NCBI RefSeq assembly: GCF_039993895.1
Contig: NZ_CP121194.1
Span: 2,666,001-2,730,000, forward strand
Direction of reading: 5' to 3'
Length of the DNA stretch: 64,000 nucleotides
Source: Edaphobacter paludis
Lineage (GTDB): Bacteria > Acidobacteriota > Terriglobia > Terriglobales > Acidobacteriaceae
Position numbers and translations under genes: made by a program. The notes below the pieces were generated by a model. That model saw nothing but the letters and a program-made list of their open reading frames with translations, was not told the DNA's origin and did no database searches. Of this stretch, positions 45,887 through 55,096 are shown in pieces (position 1 is the first letter of the stretch; the number at the start of each line of letters is the position of its first letter).

Positions 45887-46639
45887 CTAGTGTCCGGCAT
45901 TGGCTACAGCAGCTTCATCCATGTCGAAGTTGGAGTAGACATTTTGCGTGTCATCCAGGTCTTCGAGCACTTCCAGAAGGCGGATCATGGCGTTGGCCTG
46001 AGAACCTTCGAGCTTCGTATACGTCGAAGCAATTTTGGTGACCTCGGCGTGCTCAGGCGTAATGTTGGCCGCCTTGAGCGCGTTGGTGACCGCCTCGAAG
46101 TCCTTGGGATCGCAGAGCACTTCCCAGTTCTCGCCCTCGTCGCTTAGGTCTTCGGCGCCGGCTTCGAGCACAATCTCAGTGAGTTTGTCTTCGTTGGCGG
46201 CAGACTTTGCAATAACGATGACACCCTTCTTGGAGAACATCCAGCCAACAGAGTTGGACTCTCCGAGATTGCCGCCGTTCTTGGAGAAGGCGTGGCGAAT
46301 CTCGCTGACGGCGCGGTTCTTGTTGTCGGTGAGGACATCGACGATAACTGCGACGCCACCGGGGCCATAGCCCTCGTAGGTGATCTCCTCGTAGGAGACG
46401 CCTTCGAGCTCACCCGTACCGCGCTGGATCGCACGTTTGATGTTGTCGGCGGGCATATTCTCCGCTTTGGCCGCTGCAATGGCGCCGCGCAGACGGGGAT
46501 TGCCGTCCGGATCTCCGCCGCCGCCGGTCTTGGCTGCGATGGTGATTTCCTTGATGAGACGAGTGAAAATCTTGCCACGTTTGGCGTCAAGCGCGCCCTT
46601 CTTATGCTTGATTGTGGCCCATTTTGAATGGCCGGACAT
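45887..46639 (-). CDS. yebC: YebC/PmpR family DNA- or ribosome-associated regulator
   Basis: 250 residues, normal length. The first residues are [32 protein letters not shown], followed by [26 protein letters not shown] and [30 protein letters not shown], the conserved core of the family. Such proteins act as transcription regulators or help translation of proline-rich stretches, depending on the homologue. A terminator follows it. Confidence 0.94.
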   Translation of the reverse strand: MSGHSKWATIKHKKGALDAKRGKIFTRLIKEITIAAKTGGGGDPDGNPRLRGAIAAAKAENMPADNIKRAIQRGTGELEGVSYEEITYEGYGPGGVAVIVDVLTDNKNRAVSEIRHAFSKNGGNLGESNSVGWMFSKKGVIVIAKSAANEDKLTEIVLEAGAEDLSDEGENWEVLCDPKDFEAVTNALKAANITPEHAEVTKIASTYTKLEGSQANAMIRLLEVLEDLDDTQNVYSNFDMDEAAVANAGH

Positions 46640-46723
46640 GTACTACCTCGGTGGTGATTTTGTCGGGGCTGCGATAAGCTGCGGCCCCAAGCGACCCTGT
46701 GAGTTTAGCACGCTGGAGGGGCG

Positions 46724-48013
46724 CTAGAGTACCTCTGGAGCCAACAGATCGCGCATGGTCTCGCGGCGGCGAATCAGCTTGACCGTCGCTTCGTCGATCA
46801 GCACCTCAGCGGGACGCGGACGGCTGTTGTAGTTGCTGGTGAGACTCATACCATAGGCTCCCGCATCGAGAATCAGGACCAGGTCGCCGGGTTTGACGGC
46901 AGCGAGGACGCGGTCGCGGGCGAAGAAGTCGCCCGACTCGCAGACCGGACCTACGATGTCCGCCGTGATGGACGGGGCTGCGGTACGCGGCTGCTTGATG
47001 GGGAGAATCTCGTGATGAGCGTGATAGAGCGAGGGCCGGATGAGGTCGTTCATGCCCGCGTCGGTAATGACGAAGGTCTTGGAACCATTCTTCTTCACGA
47101 AGAGGACTCGGGTAAGTAACGCTCCTGCCTGGGCTACGATGAAGCGCCCCGGCTCGATGATCAGATGGGAGGATTCAGCGGCAAGTCCCTTGCTGAGAGC
47201 GGCGGCGTACTTCTGCACCTGCTGCGCCGGGTTGAACGCGGTAGTGCCGTAGTCGATGCCGAGACCGCCACCGGCGTCGATGTAGCGGATGTTGTGGCCA
47301 TCCTTTTTGAGGTCAGAGATAAGGGCGGTGACGCGGGCAGTCGCTGCGGCAAAGGGATCGACCTTGCGGATCTGCGAACCGATGTGAACGCTGACTCCGG
47401 CGGCATCGAGCCACTTGGATTTGCCCGCTTTGCGGTAGATGGCACGAGCCTGATTGATGTCGATGCCGAACTTGTGTTCACTGAGGCCGGTAGAGATATA
47501 GGGGTGAGTGTCGGCGAAGACGTCGGGATTGACGCGGAGTGCGAAACGCGCACGGATGCGGAGAGCTTCGGCGCGGGCGGCAAGCAGGTACAGCTCGGCT
47601 TCGGACTCGACGTTGAAGAGGAGGATGTTCGCCTTGAGAGCGGCATCGATCTCCCAGACCTGCTTGCCTACCCCGGAGAAGACGACCTTCGTGAGCGCCG
47701 CTTTGTGGGCTTTGCGGACGCGCTCCAATTCGCCGCCGGAGACGATGTCGAAGCCTGCTCCCTGCAGCGCTAGCAGGCGCAGAATCGCCAGCGACGAGTT
47801 AGCTTTAACCGCGTAGCAGATGGTGTGCGGCTGCCCTTTGAACGCCTCTTCAAAGAGTTGAAAGCGAGCGGAGATCTGCTCCGCCGAGTAGACATAAAGT
47901 GGAGTGCCGTGATCTTCCGCGAGAGCTGAGATGTCAGCTCCGTCACAGTGAAGGGTGCGGTTGCGATAGGCGAAGGGGCGGGGGCTTGGCTGCGGCGCGG
48001 TTTTTCTGGGCAA
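46724..48013 (-). CDS. lysA: Diaminopimelate decarboxylase
   Basis: 429 residues. PLP enzyme that makes lysine from meso-diaminopimelate. The PLP lysine lies in YAVKANSS; others are HIGSQI, DAGGGLGIDY, EPGRFIVAQAG and the substrate Cys in GPVCESGDFF. The start is TTG 48013, one base after the stop of the pspC-like gene, so the two are likely co-transcribed. No other lysine gene is near. Confidence 0.93.
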   Translation of the reverse strand: MPRKTAPQPSPRPFAYRNRTLHCDGADISALAEDHGTPLYVYSAEQISARFQLFEEAFKGQPHTICYAVKANSSLAILRLLALQGAGFDIVSGGELERVRKAHKAALTKVVFSGVGKQVWEIDAALKANILLFNVESEAELYLLAARAEALRIRARFALRVNPDVFADTHPYISTGLSEHKFGIDINQARAIYRKAGKSKWLDAAGVSVHIGSQIRKVDPFAAATARVTALISDLKKDGHNIRYIDAGGGLGIDYGTTAFNPAQQVQKYAAALSKGLAAESSHLIIEPGRFIVAQAGALLTRVLFVKKNGSKTFVITDAGMNDLIRPSLYHAHHEILPIKQPRTAAPSITADIVGPVCESGDFFARDRVLAAVKPGDLVLILDAGAYGMSLTSNYNSRPRPAEVLIDEATVKLIRRRETMRDLLAPEVL

Positions 48014-48014
48014 A

Positions 48015-48332
48015 CTAGGTACTCTTTATCGGAAGTGCGTAGGGGGCTTCGGGAATGATGACCCAGGCGGCGAGATAGGCCAGTGCGCCGATTCCTGTAG
48101 TAAAGATGATGAATAGCGCCGTGATGACACGCACCACGTTGATGTCCCAGCCATAATGCAACGCAAACCCGGAGCAGACTCCGGCGATCATCCGCGGGGT
48201 GCGCGGACGAGTAAGGCGCGCGACGGGCTGGTATGCGTTCGCCGTAAACAGCGCGGGGCTGATCGTCGCTCCGCACGCGGGGCAGAAGCGAGATGACGGT
48301 TCGATTGGCTTTCCACAATGGCTACAGAACAT
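48015..48332 (-). CDS. PspC-domain membrane protein with N-terminal zinc ribbon
   Basis: 105 residues from ATG 48332, with GGAGG 5 bases upstream. Residues 1-24 form a zinc ribbon (MFCSHCGKPIEP, RFCPACG). The PspC domain follows (RMIAGVCSGFALHYGWDINVVRVITALFIIFTTGIGALAYLAAWVIIPE) with one or two membrane helices. PspC domains help sense envelope stress. Coupled to lysA by one-base spacing. Confidence 0.87.
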   Translation of the reverse strand: MFCSHCGKPIEPSSRFCPACGATISPALFTANAYQPVARLTRPRTPRMIAGVCSGFALHYGWDINVVRVITALFIIFTTGIGALAYLAAWVIIPEAPYALPIKST

Positions 48333-48391
48333 GGGAGCCTCCAAATATTACATTTAGCAGCGACCTCTATTTTGCCACACCTTCTGGTGCT

Positions 48392-49621
48392 TTATTTACC
48401 CGCATAAGGGGTTTTGAGGTACTTGCGTGCGGTGTCGGCCTGGGATTGGTCGCCGCCCCCGGCACTGGCCTGCTGATACTGTTTGATGGCCTCGGGCCGG
48501 TTGTGGAGGAGATCGAACATCTCTCCGGCGTTGAGTTGGGCACGGCGCCGCAGCCAGTCGCTGCAGGTAGGTTGTGCGGCGGCCTGAAGGTAATTGTTGG
48601 CCGCGTCAGAGATATCGTTCTGCCCCCGCTGGGTGTCGGCGAGGCCGAAGTAGGCCATGTGCAGGCGCGGATCGAAGAAGTAGCCGGGCTTGGCGGCGTC
48701 GACCAGAATGGCTTTGTACGTAGCGATGGCAGCCGGGCCGTTACCTTCATCCTTGGTGATGTTGGCGACTTCGAGGCGAAAGAGATAGTCACGCGGAAAT
48801 TGCTCGGCCAGAGCTCGCTCCACGGCGAGCGCCTCGGGATATCGGGCATCGTGGCGCAAAAACAGGGAGAGCGCGGTACGCGATTCGACCGGAGTGACCA
48901 CACCCTGCGCGGCGGCTTCGCGGAGCAGTTGCAAGCCTTTTTCCTTATTGCCATTGAGGCCGGCGATACCGACCATGATGCGGAGAAAGCGCGGCAGACT
49001 GGCGACGGCGAACTGCTGAATACCAATCGCCATCTTCGCGTCGGCGTAGCCGGGATCGATCCTGAGCGCTTGTTCGCTGTCGTTGCGAGCGGTCAGTCCC
49101 TGATGCGCCGCCGAGATGTAGCTGTGGTCGACCAGCGTTATAAAGGCCGTATGCATTCCGCGAGCATAGCCGCGGGCAAAGTAGGCGTTCTTGTCGTTCG
49201 GGTTATTGTGGATCTGCCGGTCGCAGAGGTCGATGGCGCGTTTGGTGAGATCTTCGATGCGCTGGCGCGTCGCGTCTGGAACAGGCACATCGCGTTTGGA
49301 GCTGAGAAAGCTGTTGTGGGCGTAGTAAGTCGTGTCTAGAAGATCCTGATGGTAAAGCTCGCGAAAGATTATCGTCGTCAGCACGTAGTCGACGGCCATC
49401 GGATTCTGCGGATTGGCCTTCAGCACAGCCTCGAAACGGGCGAGCGCGCCATCGTAATTAAGGTTGTAGAAATCGACCCGGGCTTCGCGGACCAGCGGGG
49501 TAAGGTTTATGGGATCGGTGTGGTCAGCCGGGTTATAAGTCTGCGCGCCAGCAGATATGGCGAAGGCAAGCATGAGGGCGAGGGGACTTGATATCGCAAT
49601 GTAGCACAGTTTTGATGTCAT
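48392..49621 (-). CDS. Exported TPR-like protein of unknown function
   Basis: 409 residues with a signal peptide (SSPLALMLAFAISAGAQ). The mature part is helical with TPR-like words: ARVDFYNLNYDGALARFEAVLKANPQNPMAVDY, AYFARGYARGM, EQALRIDPGYADAK and the C-terminal AEGxFDLLHNRPEAIKQYQ-type repeat. TPR proteins scaffold protein complexes, here probably in the periplasm or anchored. It lies on its own minus-strand unit before the + strand signalling genes. Confidence 0.75.
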   Translation of the reverse strand: MTSKLCYIAISSPLALMLAFAISAGAQTYNPADHTDPINLTPLVREARVDFYNLNYDGALARFEAVLKANPQNPMAVDYVLTTIIFRELYHQDLLDTTYYAHNSFLSSKRDVPVPDATRQRIEDLTKRAIDLCDRQIHNNPNDKNAYFARGYARGMHTAFITLVDHSYISAAHQGLTARNDSEQALRIDPGYADAKMAIGIQQFAVASLPRFLRIMVGIAGLNGNKEKGLQLLREAAAQGVVTPVESRTALSLFLRHDARYPEALAVERALAEQFPRDYLFRLEVANITKDEGNGPAAIATYKAILVDAAKPGYFFDPRLHMAYFGLADTQRGQNDISDAANNYLQAAAQPTCSDWLRRRAQLNAGEMFDLLHNRPEAIKQYQQASAGGGDQSQADTARKYLKTPYAGK

Positions 49622-49768
49622 CGTTTCAGAAAATCATTCGAAGATAGGTTGCGAAGACGAAAGAAATCCTCTCGGGATGTTGGACGGCTTCTCACCGTAG
49701 ACTATACAGTTGGACGCCTGTACTACTGGCAGGTTACTGAATGCTCTTGGGGATGTGGACGGACCTTC

Positions 49769-50194
49769 ATGACACGGTTTCAATTACTTCAACTACTGAT
49801 TGCACAGGCTCGCGGCAATGGCTTCGAGTTTCGCAAATGGTACACAGGCAATCTCGGACTGCCATGGCAGAATACGCACCACGCGATTGAGATGCTCTCC
49901 GCTGAAAAGCGCTTTTACGTGCTGCTGTTCTCGCATGAGTTTGCGTCTTCCTTTTGGAAGGGGGGCGCATTGATGACGTTTCAAGTGCCGTCACAGAGCT
50001 TTATGCGCAAGATGGCGGACGGGAGCATTGGCATCGTGAAACGCAAGGCCTATACGCGCCGCAATACACGCGAGGATGCATGGCGCTACCACCTGCGAGA
50101 GATGGCGGTGTCAGAAGATCCGTTACGCTACATGCGACGCTTTCTGCGGGTGGAGGATGATCTGGAGGATGAGGCAGTCCCGACGACCCCGTAG
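49769..50194 (+). CDS. Conserved-looking hypothetical protein
   Basis: 141 residues from ATG 49769; the frame is open to 49649 but without a ribosome site. The protein has many aromatic and basic residues: FEFRKWYTGNLGLPW, RFYVLLFSHEFASSFW, VKRKAYTRRNTREDAWRYHLREM. Its end is acidic (VEDDLEDEAVP). I do not recognise it. It precedes the sensor kinase by 14 bases and is likely in the same transcript. Confidence 0.6.
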   Translation: MTRFQLLQLLIAQARGNGFEFRKWYTGNLGLPWQNTHHAIEMLSAEKRFYVLLFSHEFASSFWKGGALMTFQVPSQSFMRKMADGSIGIVKRKAYTRRNTREDAWRYHLREMAVSEDPLRYMRRFLRVEDDLEDEAVPTTP

Positions 50195-50208
50195 AATGAA
50201 CCGACACC

Positions 50209-51639
50209 ATGAAGCCAAAGACCAACCGAGTTTTCGTCCCCAGCCTGCTGCTGCTCGCATTTGGCATCGTCGGCCTTAATACCTGGCTTGCATTCCGTTC
50301 CATCAATTCGCTCGTCCGCAGCGAAGCCTGGGTGGACCATACCTGGCAGGCGATCGATCAGGTCGAGCGCATCATGAGTTCAGCCAAGGATGCCGAAACC
50401 GGCAATCGTGGCTATCTCATCACGGGCGATCAAAAATATCTCGCGCCCTATCTCTCGGCGAGACAAGAGTTACCCGCTGAACTCAAGCATTTTCAGGAAT
50501 TGACCGCCGACAATCCAAGCCAGCAGGCGCACGTTCACGAGATGGACGCTGCAATCGGCCGCCGCCTCAACTTGCTGCAGCAAGGCATTGACCTGCGCCG
50601 CAGTGGAAGCGTGGACAGCGGTCATGCGCTGATCCTGAGCGGGACCGGCAAGCTGGAGATGGATAACCTGCGCCGTATCGCCGACCAGATGGAGGGGGTA
50701 GAGCACGGTCTGCTGATAGAACGCACCGCGGTCGCAAAATCGAGCAGCCGTCAGGCACGCTACACGCTCGCGCTGGCCAGCTGCCTCGACTTTCTTTTGA
50801 TCGTCGTGATGCTCCGCTATTTTGTTCGTGAGCGCCACATGCGCGTCGCCTTAGAACGGGATGCGGAACGGCTTGCCGTGGCGCGCGCAGAGGCCGAGGA
50901 ACGCGCCGACGAGGTTCGGTCACTCAACGCAACGCTCGAGGACCGTGTAAAGCGTCGCACCGCCGAATTGGAGACGACCAACCGCGAGTTGGAGGCTTTC
51001 AGCTACTCGGTCTCGCACGACCTTCGCGCCCCGCTGCGCACCATCGACGGCTTCAGCCTCGCGCTCGAAGAAGACTACGCGACCCTGGTCGACGACGTTG
51101 GGCGAGACTATATCCGCCGCGTCAGAAACGGCGTTCAACGCATGGGGCAGCTGATCGATGCGCTTCTGCAACTCTCGCGCATCACCCGCGCCGATCTCTC
51201 CAGGGAGGATGTTGACCTTAGCCAGATGGCCGAATCCATCGCCTCCGAATTCAAGGACCAGAATCCGGCGGGCAATCTCACCTTCAACATCGAGAGCGGG
51301 TTGCACGTTCATGCCGATCCTCGGCTGCTCCGCATCGCTCTCGAAAACTTGTTCGGAAATGCCGTCAAATTCAGTTCCAAGATCGCGGGGCCTACCGTCG
51401 AATTTGGCTGGGATCCGGATCAGAAGGCGTGGTTTGTACGCGACAACGGCGCCGGCTTCGACATGTTCTACTCCGACAAGCTCTTCAACGCTTTCAACCG
51501 CCTGCATGGGGACAAAGATTTCACCGGCTCAGGCATCGGTCTGGCGACGGTGGCCCGTGTCATCCATCGCCACCAGGGTCGCATCTGGGCCAAAAGCTCT
51601 GTCAATCATGGCGCTACCTTTTGGTTTACGCTAGGATGA
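50209..51639 (+). CDS. CHASE3-type membrane sensor histidine kinase
   Basis: 476 residues. Two membrane helices (about 8-28 and 185-205) flank a periplasmic CHASE3 domain with AKDAETGNRGYLITGDQKYLAPY. After a coiled coil (EEVRADE-like, residues 215-265) the HisKA motif is FSYSVSHDLRAPLRTIDGF, then N-box ENLFGNAVKFS, G1 VRDNGAGFDM and G2 GSGIGLATV. It autophosphorylates on His and probably passes phosphate to the overlapping Rcp1-like regulator (ATGA overlap at 51636). Confidence 0.88.
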   Translation: MKPKTNRVFVPSLLLLAFGIVGLNTWLAFRSINSLVRSEAWVDHTWQAIDQVERIMSSAKDAETGNRGYLITGDQKYLAPYLSARQELPAELKHFQELTADNPSQQAHVHEMDAAIGRRLNLLQQGIDLRRSGSVDSGHALILSGTGKLEMDNLRRIADQMEGVEHGLLIERTAVAKSSSRQARYTLALASCLDFLLIVVMLRYFVRERHMRVALERDAERLAVARAEAEERADEVRSLNATLEDRVKRRTAELETTNRELEAFSYSVSHDLRAPLRTIDGFSLALEEDYATLVDDVGRDYIRRVRNGVQRMGQLIDALLQLSRITRADLSREDVDLSQMAESIASEFKDQNPAGNLTFNIESGLHVHADPRLLRIALENLFGNAVKFSSKIAGPTVEFGWDPDQKAWFVRDNGAGFDMFYSDKLFNAFNRLHGDKDFTGSGIGLATVARVIHRHQGRIWAKSSVNHGATFWFTLG

Positions 51640-52070
51640 ACTCCATGAGGGACAGCACTAAACTGATCTTGCTGGTCGAAGACGATCCCGACCATGAACT
51701 ACTTACGATTCGTGCTTTGAAGAAATCAAATATTGCGAACGAGGTCCGCGTGGCCCGGGACGGCGAAGAAGCGATCGAGCTGCTCTGCGGCTCCAATCCC
51801 ATCCGCCCGCAAGTGGTTCTGCTCGACCTCAAATTGCCGAAGGTCGATGGCCACGAAGTTCTGCGCCGCATTCGCAATTGCACCACCACCAAACTGCTGC
51901 CGGTCGTTGTGCTCACCTCCTCCGACGAAGAACGCGATGTTGTTCGCAGCTATCAGCTGGGAGTCAATAGTTACATTCGCAAGCCAGTTAATTTCATCGA
52001 CTTTGCAGAGGCTACACGGCAACTCGGATTGTATTGGCTGGTGTTGAACGAATGTCCTCCACTGAACTAG
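51636..52070 (+). CDS. Single-domain response regulator (Rcp1/CheY-like)
   Basis: 144 residues, a receiver domain with no output. Acidic pocket VEDDPDH, phospho-acceptor Asp in LLDLKLPKVDG, TSSDEERD and the conserved Lys in YIRKPVNF. The subtype is that found next to phytochrome and CHASE3 kinases. It overlaps the kinase by 4 bases at its start and the next gene by 19 at its end. Start 51636; ATG 51645 is also possible. Confidence 0.9.
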   Translation: MNSMRDSTKLILLVEDDPDHELLTIRALKKSNIANEVRVARDGEEAIELLCGSNPIRPQVVLLDLKLPKVDGHEVLRRIRNCTTTKLLPVVVLTSSDEERDVVRSYQLGVNSYIRKPVNFIDFAEATRQLGLYWLVLNECPPLN

Positions 52071-53620
52071 CACCACGCGAACTGAACGTTCTCCTCGTCG
52101 AAGACAATATCGACGACGCCTTCCTGCTGGAACGGCATCTGAAGCGGCACGGGTTCGCGCCACAGGTCACTCGCGTCGAGACCGGCCCCCAAATGCTGGC
52201 CGCCCTTGAGCAAAACACTCTCCCTGACGTGGTGCTGGCCGACTACAATCTGCCCAACTTCAGCGGACCCGCCGCGCTGCGACTGCTCAAACAATCCGCT
52301 CTCGACGTTCCCTTCATCATGATGTCGGGAGCTGTCTCCGAAGAGACTGCCGTCGAGTCCATGCGTGCAGGCGCGCATGACTACGTCTCCAAGCAGAACC
52401 TCACTCGTCTCGTCCCCGCCCTCGAACGCGAATTGAAAGAAGCCTCAGGCCGTCGCAACAAACTTGCCGCCGAAGAAGCGCTGCGCGCCAGCGAAGCCCG
52501 CTTTCATCGTCTCGTCGAGGCAATGCCGCTGGGCTTGCTGATCAGCGACGCCTCGGGCCGCGTCATCTACGCCAATCAAGCAGTGGAGCGATTGCTCGGC
52601 TGCACGGACAACGACATCGCTTGCGGAACGCTAACGCTGGATTCTCTCTGCCCGTCGCTCACTGCGGCCCATTCAGCCCTGACTCATACGGCACCACCTG
52701 AACCATTTGAGGCCGTCTGCACCACGCGCAAGGGGGAGACGATCACGGTCCTCGTCGGAATCGCGCTTCTCAATCCCGAAGCAAAACCTGAAGACCGCCA
52801 GATAGCCGCCTTTATCGCCGATCTCTCGCTCCAGAAGAAGAGCGAAGAACTCCTGCGTCGCACCGAAAAACTGGCTGTAGCTGGGAGGCTCGCTGCCTCC
52901 ATCGCTCACGAGATCAATAATCCTCTAGAGGCGATCACAAACTGTCTCTATCTGGCTGCAGGTACTGAACTATCAGACTTGTCGCGCAGCTACATCGAAC
53001 TCGCGCAGAACGAGCTCGACCGTGTAGCGCAGATTACCGTGCAGACTCTGCGCTTCTACAGGGGCAGCACACGGACCGTCGAAACCGACGTCCATGAGTT
53101 GATCGAGACCGTCTTCGCGCTACTGGAGTCGCGCCTTCGCGGCCTGCAAATCGAGGTCGTCCGCCAGTTCCGCGCAACCTCGTCCGTCATGGTGCAGGCC
53201 GGTGAGATACGGCAGGTGCTTGCCAACCTCTTCGGAAACGCGATGGATGCCCTGCCTTCGGGCGGCCGCATCCTGCTCCGTACCGCGGCCACACGTGACT
53301 GGCGCTCCGGCAGGCACGGTATCGCCATTACCGTGGCAGACAATGGCACCGGCATGGACAGCGCAACCCTCAACCGCCTCTTCGAGCCCTTCTTCTCGAC
53401 CAAGGGAATCACCGGTACCGGCCTCGGCCTCTGGATCTCCCACGAGATCGTCGCCAAACACCGCGGGACCCTGCATGTCCGCAGCCGCGCCACAGAGAAC
53501 GGTGTCGCAGGTGGGACCGTCTTCCGGCTGTTCATCCCTACCGAAGATGAGTCTTACTCTTCCGACACGGCCAAAACTGAAGCAAAGGCATTAACCCGCG
53601 TGGTTGCCACCGGCGCGTAA
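52052..53620 (+). CDS. Hybrid REC-PAS-histidine kinase
   Basis: 522 residues from ATG 52052. An N-terminal receiver (VLLVEDNIDDAFLL, DVVLADYNLPNFSG, YVSKQNL) is followed by a PAS domain (LVEAMPLGLLISDASGRVIYANQAVERLLG) and a kinase of the NtrB/ZraS type with ASIAHEINNPLEAI, LANLFGNAMDALP, VADNGTGMD and GTGLGLWIS. No membrane segments are seen, so it is cytoplasmic. The receiver could accept phosphate from the CHASE3 kinase, with signal passed to its own kinase half. No DNA-binding output regulator is adjacent. Confidence 0.87.
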   Translation: MSSTELAPRELNVLLVEDNIDDAFLLERHLKRHGFAPQVTRVETGPQMLAALEQNTLPDVVLADYNLPNFSGPAALRLLKQSALDVPFIMMSGAVSEETAVESMRAGAHDYVSKQNLTRLVPALERELKEASGRRNKLAAEEALRASEARFHRLVEAMPLGLLISDASGRVIYANQAVERLLGCTDNDIACGTLTLDSLCPSLTAAHSALTHTAPPEPFEAVCTTRKGETITVLVGIALLNPEAKPEDRQIAAFIADLSLQKKSEELLRRTEKLAVAGRLAASIAHEINNPLEAITNCLYLAAGTELSDLSRSYIELAQNELDRVAQITVQTLRFYRGSTRTVETDVHELIETVFALLESRLRGLQIEVVRQFRATSSVMVQAGEIRQVLANLFGNAMDALPSGGRILLRTAATRDWRSGRHGIAITVADNGTGMDSATLNRLFEPFFSTKGITGTGLGLWISHEIVAKHRGTLHVRSRATENGVAGGTVFRLFIPTEDESYSSDTAKTEAKALTRVVATGA

Positions 53621-53711
53621 TCCGCGTCCAAGCTCTGGAAACCCGCTCGATTTCCGCGAGATCAACATATCTTCTCCGCCTGACAATCCCAATGTCCTAA
53701 ACTAGAACTCA

Positions 53712-55016
53712 ATGTCCATTCAAATCATCCGCCCCGCCCGCACCCTGCAAGGCTCCCTTACTCTGCCCGGAGACAAGTCGATCTCCCATCGCTACGCCAT
53801 GCTCGCCGGCCTCGCCGAAGGCACCACCCGCCTCTCCAACTTCTCGACGGGGGCCGATCCCCACTCCTCGCTGGCCTGCATGGAGGCGCTCGGCGCCACC
53901 ATCGTCAAACAAGACAAGACCATCGAGATCACCGGCACCGCCGGGGCCTTCCGCCAGCCTGAGCATCCCCTGGACTGCGGCAACTCAGGCAGCACTATGC
54001 GCATGTTGGCCGGGTTGATCGCTCCGCATCCCCACACCTTCACCCTCATCGGCGATCATTCCCTCACCATGCGTCCCATGGAGCGCATCCGCAAGCCGCT
54101 TTCAAGGATGGGCGCGGAGATCCACTTGACCGGCGGGGACGGAGCCGTCGGCGGCCACGCCCCCATGACCATCGTCGGCGGACCGCTTACCGCCATCGAC
54201 TTCGACACTCCTATCCCGTCGGCGCAGGTCAAAACTGCGGTCCTCTTCGCCGGTCTTCAGGCCAACGGGACCACCAGCCTCACCGAATCTGTTCGCACCC
54301 GCGACCACTCCGAACAGGCGCTCAAGGCGTTCGGCGCGACGCTCACACGGGAGGGCGAAAAGCTGAGCATCCCTGGCCACCAAAAACTCAAAGCCATCGA
54401 CGCTACCGTTCCCGGCGATCTCTCCTCCGCCGCATTCTTTCTCTGCGCTGCTTTGCTCTTCCCCGATTCGAACCTCATCCTCGACTCGCTCGGCATGAAT
54501 CCCACTCGCGCGGCGCTGCTCGATGTCATCACAGCTTTGGGCGGAAAGATCAAAGTCCTCACCGTCGAAGAACACCACGGCGAACTCATCGGCACGATCC
54601 AGGTCAACACCATGCCGGGCGGACTCAAGGGCATCGCCATCGCCGGAGCGCTCTCCGCGCAGCTCATCGATGAGTTGCCGGTCCTCGCCGCCATCGCTCC
54701 CTACACCCGCGAAGGCATCACCATCCGCGATGCCAAAGAGCTTCGCGTCAAGGAGTCCGACCGCATCGCGCTTGTCGCCAAAAATCTCAAGGCCATGGGG
54801 GCCGAGTTCACTGAATACGAAGACGGTCTCAGCATTCCCGGAAACCAGCAACTTCACGGTGCGCAGATCGACTCCGGCAGCGACCATCGCATTGCGATGG
54901 CCTTCTCTATCGCCGCTCTCCGGGCCACCGGCGACACCGAGATTCACGGAGCCGAAGCTGCCGCTATCTCCTTCCCTGAGTTCTTCACGTATCTCGACAC
55001 TCTCTGCTTACGCTAG
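53712..55016 (+). CDS. aroA: 3-phosphoshikimate 1-carboxyvinyltransferase (EPSP synthase)
   Basis: 434 residues, full length. Shikimate pathway enzyme joining shikimate-3-phosphate and phosphoenolpyruvate. Signatures: LPGDKSISHR at the N-terminus, LDCGNSGSTMRMLAG, RTRDHSEQALKAFG, LPVLAAIA and AKELRVKESDRIA near the C-terminus. It follows the signalling cassette by 91 bases. Confidence 0.95.
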   Translation: MSIQIIRPARTLQGSLTLPGDKSISHRYAMLAGLAEGTTRLSNFSTGADPHSSLACMEALGATIVKQDKTIEITGTAGAFRQPEHPLDCGNSGSTMRMLAGLIAPHPHTFTLIGDHSLTMRPMERIRKPLSRMGAEIHLTGGDGAVGGHAPMTIVGGPLTAIDFDTPIPSAQVKTAVLFAGLQANGTTSLTESVRTRDHSEQALKAFGATLTREGEKLSIPGHQKLKAIDATVPGDLSSAAFFLCAALLFPDSNLILDSLGMNPTRAALLDVITALGGKIKVLTVEEHHGELIGTIQVNTMPGGLKGIAIAGALSAQLIDELPVLAAIAPYTREGITIRDAKELRVKESDRIALVAKNLKAMGAEFTEYEDGLSIPGNQQLHGAQIDSGSDHRIAMAFSIAALRATGDTEIHGAEAAAISFPEFFTYLDTLCLR

Positions 55017-55052
55017 ACACGACAGAGATGCATGGTGAATTTCCTTGACTTG

Positions 55053-55081
55053 GGGGAGAAAGAGCGAGAGCCTTTCTCCCC
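55053..55081. terminator. Hairpin between convergent aroA and acyltransferase genes
   Basis: GGGGAGAAAG and CTTTCTCCCC form a perfect 10-bp stem around 9 bases. It is placed where both converging transcripts (aroA +, acyltransferase -) would end. T-runs are weak. Confidence 0.6.
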
Positions 55082-55096
55082 TAATCCGTCCGTGTC

